Shown here: piece after piece, positions 1-6,229 of the stretch
Position numbering within the stretch: the first letter of the stretch is position 1
Layout: each line of letters opens with the position of its first letter
Origin: an uncultured Selenomonadaceae bacterium
GTDB lineage: Bacteria > Bacillota > Negativicutes > Selenomonadales > Selenomonadaceae
Length of the DNA stretch: 9,638 nt
Reading direction: 5' to 3'
NCBI GenBank assembly: GCA_905236595.1
Contig: CAJORE010000157.1
Location: forward strand, 1-9,638
Notes under the pieces: model-generated
Seen by the model: only the letters and a program-made list of their open reading frames with translations
The model's database searches: none
What the model was told of the DNA's origin: nothing
Made by a program: the position numbers and the translations under genes

Positions 1-1
1 G

Positions 2-115
2 GGGCTTGGCGTGGCTATGGGCAACGCCGCCGAAGAGATAAAACAGATTGCCGATGCCGTGACGCTCACTTGCAACGAAAATGGTGTGTTGGCGGCAATA
101 AAGAAATATTTTTGA
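2..115 (+). CDS. Cof-type HAD-IIB phosphatase, C-terminal end only
   Basis: This is the last 37 codons of a gene entering from the left edge, ending at TGA 113-115. The translated end begins GLGVAMGNAAEE and continues with a K..AD.VT..N..NGV pattern, closing with AIKKYF. That arrangement is typical of the C-terminus of Cof/HAD-IIB sugar-phosphate or nucleotide phosphatases, where it follows the GD..ND magnesium-binding motif, which here lies outside the window. These cytosolic enzymes dephosphorylate small phosphorylated metabolites. The substrate cannot be told from this fragment. The family call rests on this short motif; the catalytic Asp motif is not visible. Confidence 0.75.
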   Translation, partial: GLGVAMGNAAEEIKQIADAVTLTCNENGVLAAIKKYF

Positions 116-122
116 CGGTGTT

Positions 123-145
123 CCCATCCCATGATTTTGGGTGGG
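123..145 (+). terminator. Weak hairpin after the HAD gene, possible terminator
   Basis: Two CCCA blocks (123-126 and 128-131, with a bulged T at 127) can pair with two TGGG blocks (138-141 and 142-145) around a six-base loop. It begins eight bases after the HAD stop codon, where a terminator would be expected. No T-run follows it (the next bases are GCGTGTTGAAT), so it would be a poor intrinsic terminator. It may only be an RNA-end stabiliser, or a chance fold. The bases between it and the next gene contain TTGAAT at 151-156 as a possible -35 box, but no good -10 box at the right distance. Confidence 0.3.
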
Positions 146-206
146 GCGTGTTGAATAAAAAACGGATTTGGTTACTGTGGTGTCAGAAAAAGGAGTGTCT
201 TAACGG

Positions 207-1292
207 ATGCTTAAGCCTTATGGCGTTGAAGAATTGCGCGACGGTCTGAAGGTCGGTCGCGATATTTTGAACGGTGACGGCGGCGTTCTTATTGCCAAAG
301 GAAAAATATTGACGACGGAGATGATAAATTCGCTTCTTGATCGTCCGATTTTTTCCGTTTATATCGAAGAGGATGCTCCGCAAACCGAAAAGGAAATTCC
401 CGGCAAAGAACATCTGTTGGATGATGCTTACGTCAATCGTTATGAATTGCTGTTTAATCGCTTGCAACTCTTTTACATTAACACTCTTGATACGGGCAAG
501 GTCAACGAAGATGAACTGAACGCCATGGTTGACAATGATTTGCCACCGCTTTTGCCTTCTGCCGCCAAGGCCGTGTCGCAAATTCACAACATGAGTCGCG
601 AGGGTGATTATACCGTTCATCATGTTTTGCACGCAACGATTTTGGCGGGGCTTATGGGGCAGTGGCTGAAGCTTTCCGCCGTCAAGCGGCGCGAGTTAAT
701 CGTCGCCGCATTGCTGATGGACATCGGCAAGCAGAAGATTTCCAAGGATATTTTGGAAAAGCACGGCAAACTGACGAATTCGGAACGCGCCATAATCGAA
801 AAACATCCCGATTATGCCTATGACATGGTGAAGCACAGTTCTTTCGGGAACAATCAAAACATAATGTGCGGCATAACCCAGCATCATGAGCGGTGCGACG
901 GTTCGGGCTATCCCAATCGTCTGAAAAAGAATAAAATATCCGATAACGGTCGTATTTTGGCGATCTTGGATATATATGACGCGATGGCTACCAACCGAGC
1001 GTATGCGCGTCGGCGTTCGCCCTTTGACGTATTCGGAGTTTTGTATGACGACATTTTGAGCGGCAAACTCGATACGGAGTTCGGCGTGTGTTTTTTGAAG
1101 AATTTGTGCCACGCCTTGAATGGTAATTGGGTAGGTTTGACCAACGGTGAGAAAGGGCGCATTGTTTACATTGACGAAAGTCGCGTGACGAGCTTGCCTA
1201 TCGTGCAGACAACGAGCGGCAAATTTATCAATCTCAATACGGAGTCCGGCGTCAAAATTCAATCCATTTTGACGGCCAATGAAGTTGATTGA
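207..1292 (+). CDS. HD-GYP domain protein with degenerate HD dyad (MD)
   Basis: This 361-residue protein has an N-terminal region of about 130 residues, an HD-GYP domain (about 135-300) and a small C-terminal beta-rich segment (about 305-355) in which GL.NGEKGRIVYID stands out. HD-GYP proteins hydrolyse cyclic-di-GMP using two or three metal ions. Expected ligands are visible at His139, Asp172, His200 (EKHP), His226-His227 (HHER) and Asp255, and the GSGYP motif is at 232-236. The histidine of the HD pair is replaced: residues 171-172 read Met-Asp within the run LLMDIGK. Activity may therefore be reduced, altered or lost, leaving a possible nucleotide-binding or regulatory role. There is no signal peptide or membrane segment, so it is probably cytosolic. 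The start is supported by AAAGGAG at 189-195, 11 bases before the ATG. The related protein at 2819-3952 keeps the full HD pair. Confidence 0.9.
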   Translation: MLKPYGVEELRDGLKVGRDILNGDGGVLIAKGKILTTEMINSLLDRPIFSVYIEEDAPQTEKEIPGKEHLLDDAYVNRYELLFNRLQLFYINTLDTGKVNEDELNAMVDNDLPPLLPSAAKAVSQIHNMSREGDYTVHHVLHATILAGLMGQWLKLSAVKRRELIVAALLMDIGKQKISKDILEKHGKLTNSERAIIEKHPDYAYDMVKHSSFGNNQNIMCGITQHHERCDGSGYPNRLKKNKISDNGRILAILDIYDAMATNRAYARRRSPFDVFGVLYDDILSGKLDTEFGVCFLKNLCHALNGNWVGLTNGEKGRIVYIDESRVTSLPIVQTTSGKFINLNTESGVKIQSILTANEVD

Positions 1293-1573
1293 CCGTTGAA
1301 CAATCGGTATTTGCGGCAATTTTCGGCGCTTTGCGACGTACGCAAAAAATTATCCGTTGGCTGTCGTTGGTTTGTTAATGTCCGAGGCGACGACGGTAAC
1401 AAATGATGTGCGTTAATCGTAAAACGACCGTTTGCATATAGGGGGATTTGCCGAAGATTATTTGTGAGCCGTTTGCCATGTCGTTGGTGCGGCAGACGGC
1501 AACACACAAACATTTTTGGGAATGCCCGTACAATTCTTTTATGTGTCAATAAAGAATTAAGGAGTATTTTGGA
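1293..1573 (+). other. Gene-free stretch with several inverted repeats
   Basis: These 281 bases separate the first HD-GYP gene from the next gene, and I see no convincing coding sequence on either strand. They hold three inverted repeats: TTTGCG/CGCAAA (1330-1335 and 1341-1346, five-base loop), TTTGTTA/TAACAAA (1371-1377 and 1397-1403), and a long two-part stem (1461-1466 and 1468-1477 pairing with 1505-1510 and 1491-1500). Together they suggest a structured untranslated leader or a small RNA rather than plain spacer. I could not match it to a known riboswitch class by eye. No strong promoter is obvious. A weak candidate is TTGGGA (1515-1520) with TTATGT 17 bases further on. Confidence 0.45.
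1461..1517 (+). terminator. Long hairpin followed by T5, terminator or attenuator
   Basis: GCCGTTTGCC (1468-1477) pairs with GGCAGACGGC (1491-1500) over ten positions, including one G-T pair, with a 13-base loop. TTTGTG (1461-1466) pairs with CACAAA (1505-1510) below it across a small internal loop. TTTTT follows at 1513-1517. The location, about 170 bases after the HD-GYP stop and about 55 bases before the next start codon, fits a terminator for the first gene or an attenuator in the leader of the second. The long loop, the interruption and the short T-run make termination strength uncertain. Confidence 0.4.
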
Positions 1574-2686
1574 ATGGATGTAATAGGACAAAGAGTGTCC
1601 CACGAGGTGTTTGGCAGCGGCGAAATCGTCGGACGGGAGAAGAATGGCGATATTTTGGTGTACTTTGCCAAGCTTGACGAGCAAAAACGTTTCCAATGTC
1701 CGGCCGCTTTTGGGCGCTATTTGAAGGCCGAGGATAAGGCTTTTGCCGAACAGATGAGCAAAGAGGGCGCCGGGATGCAAGCAGTCAGCTTTGATCCGGC
1801 GCAGATAAAATTGCCGCCCCGTGAAAATCCGGCGGAAAAAAATAAAGCCAATACTGCTTCAGTCAAGGAAAAAGAGGCCAAACCCGTTGTTAAAGATACA
1901 ACCGAGCCTGTTCCGACGGAAACCGTTAAGCCGACACCGATTAAAGAGGTGCAAGAAAGCCATGCGGTTGCGGATACGGTAAAGAAAACGCCGGTTGCAG
2001 ATGTTGCCCATACGCCGTCCGTTGCCGTAAAGGAGCAGACGGTCGAAAAAGAGGCGGCGGCGGCAAAGGAGCCGACAGCGCCGACAGAAAGTGTTGTTGC
2101 CGGTAAGCCGGTGACGAAGGAACGGGAAAAGATAAGCGCCGATGATCGGCATAGGCGTTATACCGCCCCGGAACGGGTGAAGGGTGTGCCGCAGACATAT
2201 TTTGTTTTGCAGGGTGGTACATTTGCTTCAAGTTCTGCGGGAGGCTATATTTGGGCGCCGTATTCGCAAAACGATGGTGTTCATCAACCCTACTGGGATT
2301 CGCTTGAATATGTCGAGCCGGGTGACATCATTATTCATGGCGAAGGAGCGAAAATGAAAGCCGTAAGCTGTGTCAAGGCGCCTTTCCGCGAATCGGATAA
2401 GCCGGTGGAATTTGCCACCAAGACCAAGTTTACGGACAAGGGGCGTAAGATTGATTGCGAGTATCATATTGTTAAAAATCCCGTTCCGACCAAACAGTAT
2501 CGCGATGACATAATTCGCTTGGTTGCCGGCAAACGATTTTCGCCGTTTAACAATTTGGGCAATGGGAATAATGGGTATCTTTATGATCTCGACGGGGAAT
2601 TGGCAAAAATTTTTCTCGGTGCGCTTGTGGAAGCGAATCCCGAGTTGAAAGAAGTTCGGTTTATTGTTGATTATTTGAAGAAATGA
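1574..2686 (+). CDS. SH3-like plus EVE-like domain protein, unknown function
   Basis: This 370-residue protein appears to have three parts. Residues 1-55 (G.RVSHEVFGSGEIVG, then VYF, then F..PAAF) resemble the small SH3-like beta-barrel found on some Bacillota nucleic-acid enzymes. Residues about 75-200 form a low-complexity linker rich in Lys, Glu, Pro, Val, Thr and Ala, likely disordered. Residues about 207-350 (TYFVLQGGTF, GGYIWAPYS, W..L..V..GDIIIH, AVS.V, then DCEYHIV.NP, PFN, GNNGYLY) look like the EVE/PUA-like domain fused to restriction-type enzymes such as McrB-like and HNH proteins, where it reads modified bases. No nuclease, ATPase or membrane segment is visible, so any effector would have to be a partner. 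GGAG at 1561-1564 lies nine bases before the ATG. It is transcribed towards the terminator at 2778-2817. The domain assignments are from memory of sequence patterns, and the function is unknown. Confidence 0.75.
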   Translation: MDVIGQRVSHEVFGSGEIVGREKNGDILVYFAKLDEQKRFQCPAAFGRYLKAEDKAFAEQMSKEGAGMQAVSFDPAQIKLPPRENPAEKNKANTASVKEKEAKPVVKDTTEPVPTETVKPTPIKEVQESHAVADTVKKTPVADVAHTPSVAVKEQTVEKEAAAAKEPTAPTESVVAGKPVTKEREKISADDRHRRYTAPERVKGVPQTYFVLQGGTFASSSAGGYIWAPYSQNDGVHQPYWDSLEYVEPGDIIIHGEGAKMKAVSCVKAPFRESDKPVEFATKTKFTDKGRKIDCEYHIVKNPVPTKQYRDDIIRLVAGKRFSPFNNLGNGNNGYLYDLDGELAKIFLGALVEANPELKEVRFIVDYLKK

Positions 2687-2777
2687 TCGGGGGCATCTCT
2701 GATAAAGGACGGCGAAGGGATTGAACATAGATGGTTTTGTCGTTTGCCGTGATCTTATAGAGTGCCTTTGGTTTAAG

Positions 2778-2817
2778 CGCAAAAAGCGCCCCTTAGCGAT
2801 AAGGGGCGCTTTTTGCG
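2778..2817. terminator. Bidirectional intrinsic terminator, 18-bp perfect stem
   Basis: The left arm 2778-2795 and right arm 2800-2817 are perfectly complementary around the four-base loop GCGA. The GC-rich core (AGCGCCCCTTA) is flanked by five A on the left and five T on the right, so it gives a G+C stem followed by a U-run on both strands. It lies between two converging genes: 91 bases after the stop of the plus-strand gene and one base after the stop of the minus-strand HD-GYP gene. It should end both transcripts. Confidence 0.93.
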
Positions 2818-2818
2818 G

Positions 2819-3952
2819 CTATTTTTCCACGAGCAACGACGCGGGATCGAAACCTAAGTCTTGGATAAAGTGCAACAACTCTTTGTCGTTAATCGCGGAA
2901 TTTACGATGAATTTATCATCGGTTGAAAAATCAATGTCCAATGGTTTTTTCAGCACTTTGCGATCTTTGTTGGCGAAAATACAGATGATGGGACGATCCG
3001 TCTTCCCAAATTCGGTTTTGCGGACAATACCGTAGCCCAAAGATGTGGAGACTACGGTTCCTACCGGAAAAATGGCGACATTCTTGAAAAACAATCGCAA
3101 ATATTCTTCGTCAAAATGGCCCGGTGAGCAGTTCACCATGATATGATGCGCCACCGAAGGGGCGTAACCTTTTTTGTAGGGGCGTTCGCTGGTCAACGCA
3201 TCATAAACGTCGGCAATGGCGGCAATGCGTCCGTACGGGTGGATATTTTTGCCGGCGCGTTTGTCGGGGTAACCGCTGCCGTCCATTTTTTCGTGATGTT
3301 GACGGGCAACGATGGCGATGGTTTCGACGGCGGGAATTTTCATGGACAAAATCCGATCGCTGCCGGCGACGGGGTGGTTGCGAATTATGTCAAATTCCTG
3401 ATCGGTGAGGCGGCTGGGTTTATTCAGTATGTCCGTGGGGACGACCGTTTTTCCCAAGTCATGCAACAAAGCCCCCAGCGTCAATTCGGAAATTTTTTCC
3501 TTGGGGAAGTCCAATAAATTGGCCAAGAGCGCCGACAACATTGCCACGTTTACACTATGGGCGAAGGTGTACATATCATGGGCTCTAAGGTCGGTCAGTT
3601 GCACCAGGTTGTTTTTGCGCTCGATGATGTCGTTGACGATTGTCGAGGACGCTTTGGTCAACGGTTCCGGGTCGAAGGTACCCTTTTTTGTAATTTGTTG
3701 AAAGACGTCGTAGACACGTTTTACCGCCATGGCACGGGTTTCGTCGCGCAAAACATCGTCGGGCGGCACCAAACCTTCGCCGGGGGTTGTGGAAACGACG
3801 TGGATGCCGCCGACGCCCAACTGTCGTAATTTTTCTATGTATTTGGAGGTCAAGCTCATGCCTTTGCTCAAGTAGCTTGCCCCGCTGGAGTTATATACGC
3901 TCTGCGCCACGATCATTCCTTGGCGCAACTTTTTTAAGGGAAGGTCAACCAT
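2819..3952 (-). CDS. HD-GYP domain cyclic-di-GMP phosphodiesterase
   Basis: This 377-residue protein has an N-terminal region (about 1-120, opening with LPLKKLRQGMIVAQSVY, a pattern common before HD-GYP domains), a complete HD-GYP domain (about 125-290) and a C-terminal tail (about 295-377). Metal ligands expected of the family are present: His132 (AHS), His164-Asp165 (LLHDLGK), His193 (RNHP), His219-His220 (HHEK) and Asp248. The GSGYP motif is at 225-229. It should hydrolyse cyclic-di-GMP in the cytosol. No sensor or membrane domain is evident. It is the last gene of the minus-strand group: its ATG overlaps the stop of recD2 by one base (TAATG). Its ribosome binding site AAAGGAG (3963-3969) lies inside the end of recD2, so translation is probably coupled. 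The stop TAG is one base from the terminator hairpin. It shares its architecture with the protein at 207-1292, which lacks the HD histidine. Confidence 0.93.
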   Translation of the reverse strand: MVDLPLKKLRQGMIVAQSVYNSSGASYLSKGMSLTSKYIEKLRQLGVGGIHVVSTTPGEGLVPPDDVLRDETRAMAVKRVYDVFQQITKKGTFDPEPLTKASSTIVNDIIERKNNLVQLTDLRAHDMYTFAHSVNVAMLSALLANLLDFPKEKISELTLGALLHDLGKTVVPTDILNKPSRLTDQEFDIIRNHPVAGSDRILSMKIPAVETIAIVARQHHEKMDGSGYPDKRAGKNIHPYGRIAAIADVYDALTSERPYKKGYAPSVAHHIMVNCSPGHFDEEYLRLFFKNVAIFPVGTVVSTSLGYGIVRKTEFGKTDRPIICIFANKDRKVLKKPLDIDFSTDDKFIVNSAINDKELLHFIQDLGFDPASLLVEK

Positions 3953-6168
3953 TATTTATCAGCTCCTTTTTCGATTATACGTTCGGTCAAGAGCGTGTAG
4001 CGTTTTCGTTCGCGGTCATTCATCAATGCGGTGTTGAAGGCGGCGCGTTCACCTATTATTATAACAGCTTTTTTGGCACGCGTAACGGCTGTATACAGCA
4101 AATTTCGTTGTAACATGATGTAGTGGGCGCGAACCATGGGTAAAATTACAATCGGGTATTCGCTGCCTTGGCTTTTGTGTACACTTATGGCATAAGCCAA
4201 GGTAAGTTCGCCGATGTCGTTTTTCTCGTAAGTAACGGCGGTGTGTTCGCCGAAAGACACGACAATGCGTTCGCCGTCGGCTTGGGTTATAAATCCGATG
4301 TCGCCGTTAAAAACACCTTTGATGTAATTGTTGCGAAGTTGCATGACTTTGTCGCCGCAACGAAAAATCTGTTTGCCGATTGAGGTTTCGTCTTTGTTGG
4401 CGGCGGTAGGATTAAGTGCTTTTTGCAAAAGGCTGTTCAAGCGCGTTACGCCACATTCGGTACGGTGCATAGGCGACAGTACCTGTATATCGGTGTACGG
4501 CGAAAAGCCTTGTGAAGGGAATACCTCCTTGCACATTCGCACAATTTCGGCAGTAATGGCGCTTGGATCGTTTATTTCCTTGAAAACAAAATCGGTGTCG
4601 TTAAATTTGGGCAGACGTCCGTAATTTATATCTTGCGCATTTTTAGCTATGGAACTGTCTTCCGCTTGGCGAAAAACATCGGTAAGGGCAATGGCGGGAA
4701 TTATCCTGGAGCGAAGCATATCGGAAAGCACAGCGCCGGGACCTACCGAAGGCAACTGGTTTGAATCGCCGACCATCACCAAGCGACAACCAAACGGAAC
4801 GGCCTCCAAAAAGCGGCTCATGAGGAAAATGTCGGTCATGGACATTTCATCAATGATTATAACATCTGCGTTTAACGGATTATCTTCATTTTTTCCGAAA
4901 ACCGGTTCGCCGTTTGTCATATCACCTTCGGCTTCTAAGAGACGGTGGAGCGTAACGGCTTTATGGGCGGTTGCTGTGGCAAGTCGCTTCGCTGCCCGGC
5001 CTGTCGGCGCGGCCTCCAAAACCGTAAGGCGTGCGGCGGCCAATATTTCTATGGCGGCGCGTAATACGGTTGTTTTACCCGTACCTGGACCGCCGGTCAA
5101 AATAAATATGCTTTCTTGTAAAATTTGTTCAACGGCTTGTCGTTGTTTGGCGGCTAATGTCAAGGACGATCGACTTTCCCATTCGCGTACCAAGTCGGCG
5201 GGAGCGGCGGCAAGCATGATGTCTTCGGCATTTTTTTGCAAATCAAGCAATCGTTGCGCGACGTTTTTTTCGGCGTAATAAAGGCGCGGTGGGTATATCA
5301 ATCGTGAGTCGCCGACATCTTCAAAGGCCAATCGTTCTCTGGTGAGTTCGTCGCGGCATATTTCGTACACCAAGTCCGTTTCGACGTTCAAAAAGTTGGC
5401 GGCTTTTTTTACCAATATATCTTCCGGTACGGCACAATGCCCGAAACTCGTCAATTCGCCAAGCAAATGCATAAGTCCCGCAGACACCCGTTCCGGTGAA
5501 TTCTTTGCCATGCCGTTGCCGATTGCTATCGTATCGGCGATGGTAAAGCCAATGCCGTTGATGTTGCGAACCAAATCATAGGGGCGTTTGGTGAGTACAT
5601 CCATGGAAAGCGAGGCGTAAGTCTTAAAAATGCGGGCGGCATATATGCCCGAAACACCGTGTGTTTCCAAAAAGAGCATGATGTCTTTAAGCTCGGTTTG
5701 GCGTTTATACGACGCGGCAATTTTTTGGGCTGTTTTGACGCCTATGCCGGGGACAAGTTCAAGCTTTTTCGGTGTTTTTTCGATGACTTCCAAGGTGTGT
5801 TCGCCGAATTGCTTGACAAGTCGACCGGCCATGGCAACACCAACGCCGTCGATAACACCCGAGGCCAAAAAACGTTCGATGCCGCTAACGTCGGTTGGTA
5901 CCGTTGATTCTATGCCAAATGCCTTAAATTGCTCGCCAAATCGCGGATGGGTGATGAAAGTTCCCGTAACCGTCACTTTTTGCCCGATTAAGGGCGGCGG
6001 TGCGTTTAGCGTTACCGTGCAACGAGTGTTTGTTTTTGCGATTTCTATGACGAAAACACAAAACTCGTTGTTATCGGCGGCAAAAATTATGGATCGGACT
6101 GTTCCTTCGAGTGTAACGACGGTATCGGTGTTTTCAAACAATGTCGGCTGGGCAGTATCTTTTTTCAC
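3952..6168 (-). CDS. recD2: RecD2-type ATP-dependent DNA helicase
   Basis: This 738-residue superfamily 1B 5'-3' DNA helicase has the size expected for RecD2, the form found without RecBC. It has an N-terminal OB-like region (about 15-90), helix-hairpin-helix stretches (about 137-150, VPGIGVKTAQKI, and about 200-214, NINGIGFTIADTI), then the helicase core. Visible motifs are Walker A GGPGTGKTT (359-367), motif Ia AAPTGRAAKRL (386-396), Walker B IIIDE (437-441), motif III VGDSNQLPSVGPG (466-478), and near the C-terminus AYAISVHKSQGSEYP (658-672) and LLYTAVTRAKK (690-700). RecD2 acts in DNA repair and replication-fork maintenance. The start is GTG at 6166-6168; an in-frame TGA (6190-6192) with no other start between them leaves little choice. 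A G-rich binding site (GGGGGAA on the minus strand, around 6178-6184) lies about ten bases upstream. It follows the ABC-F gene after 61 bases and overlaps the HD-GYP gene by one base. Confidence 0.96.
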   Translation of the reverse strand: MKKDTAQPTLFENTDTVVTLEGTVRSIIFAADNNEFCVFVIEIAKTNTRCTVTLNAPPPLIGQKVTVTGTFITHPRFGEQFKAFGIESTVPTDVSGIERFLASGVIDGVGVAMAGRLVKQFGEHTLEVIEKTPKKLELVPGIGVKTAQKIAASYKRQTELKDIMLFLETHGVSGIYAARIFKTYASLSMDVLTKRPYDLVRNINGIGFTIADTIAIGNGMAKNSPERVSAGLMHLLGELTSFGHCAVPEDILVKKAANFLNVETDLVYEICRDELTRERLAFEDVGDSRLIYPPRLYYAEKNVAQRLLDLQKNAEDIMLAAAPADLVREWESRSSLTLAAKQRQAVEQILQESIFILTGGPGTGKTTVLRAAIEILAAARLTVLEAAPTGRAAKRLATATAHKAVTLHRLLEAEGDMTNGEPVFGKNEDNPLNADVIIIDEMSMTDIFLMSRFLEAVPFGCRLVMVGDSNQLPSVGPGAVLSDMLRSRIIPAIALTDVFRQAEDSSIAKNAQDINYGRLPKFNDTDFVFKEINDPSAITAEIVRMCKEVFPSQGFSPYTDIQVLSPMHRTECGVTRLNSLLQKALNPTAANKDETSIGKQIFRCGDKVMQLRNNYIKGVFNGDIGFITQADGERIVVSFGEHTAVTYEKNDIGELTLAYAISVHKSQGSEYPIVILPMVRAHYIMLQRNLLYTAVTRAKKAVIIIGERAAFNTALMNDRERKRYTLLTERIIEKGADK
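3963..3969 (-). promoter_or_regulatory. Ribosome binding site of the second HD-GYP gene inside recD2
   Basis: The minus strand reads AAAGGAG here, ten bases before the HD-GYP ATG and within the last codons of recD2. With the TAATG stop/start overlap it supports translational coupling between the two genes. Confidence 0.75.
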
Positions 6169-6229
6169 CGTTGAAAATTCCCCCGTTGCTCAGGTACTGT
6201 GTATCAATATTTTTTGGTGATGCCGCATA

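Noticed and set aside
696..1319. 207-residue open frame on the minus strand
   Set aside because: It is antisense to the first HD-GYP gene, whose motifs are clear in the sense frame. No family or start signal was seen.
1330..1346. TTTGCG/CGCAAA hairpin considered as a terminator of the first HD-GYP gene
   Set aside because: The stem is only six base pairs and is followed on the plus strand by A residues rather than T, so it cannot act as a standard intrinsic terminator in that direction.
1478..1552. 24-codon frame from ATG 1478 in the gene-free stretch
   Set aside because: No ribosome binding site precedes it, it starts inside the loop of the long hairpin, and it contains no recognisable pattern.
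2721..3035. 104-residue open frame on the plus strand spanning the terminator
   Set aside because: It runs through the perfect terminator hairpin and then antisense to the second HD-GYP gene, so it is not a plausible gene.
4649..5278. 209-residue open frame on the plus strand
   Set aside because: It is antisense to the recD2 helicase core, has no recognisable domain and no ribosome binding site, and its composition is that of a shadow frame.
5630..6220. 196-residue open frame on the plus strand
   Set aside because: It is antisense to the N-terminal OB and helix-hairpin-helix region of recD2, and no domain is recognisable.
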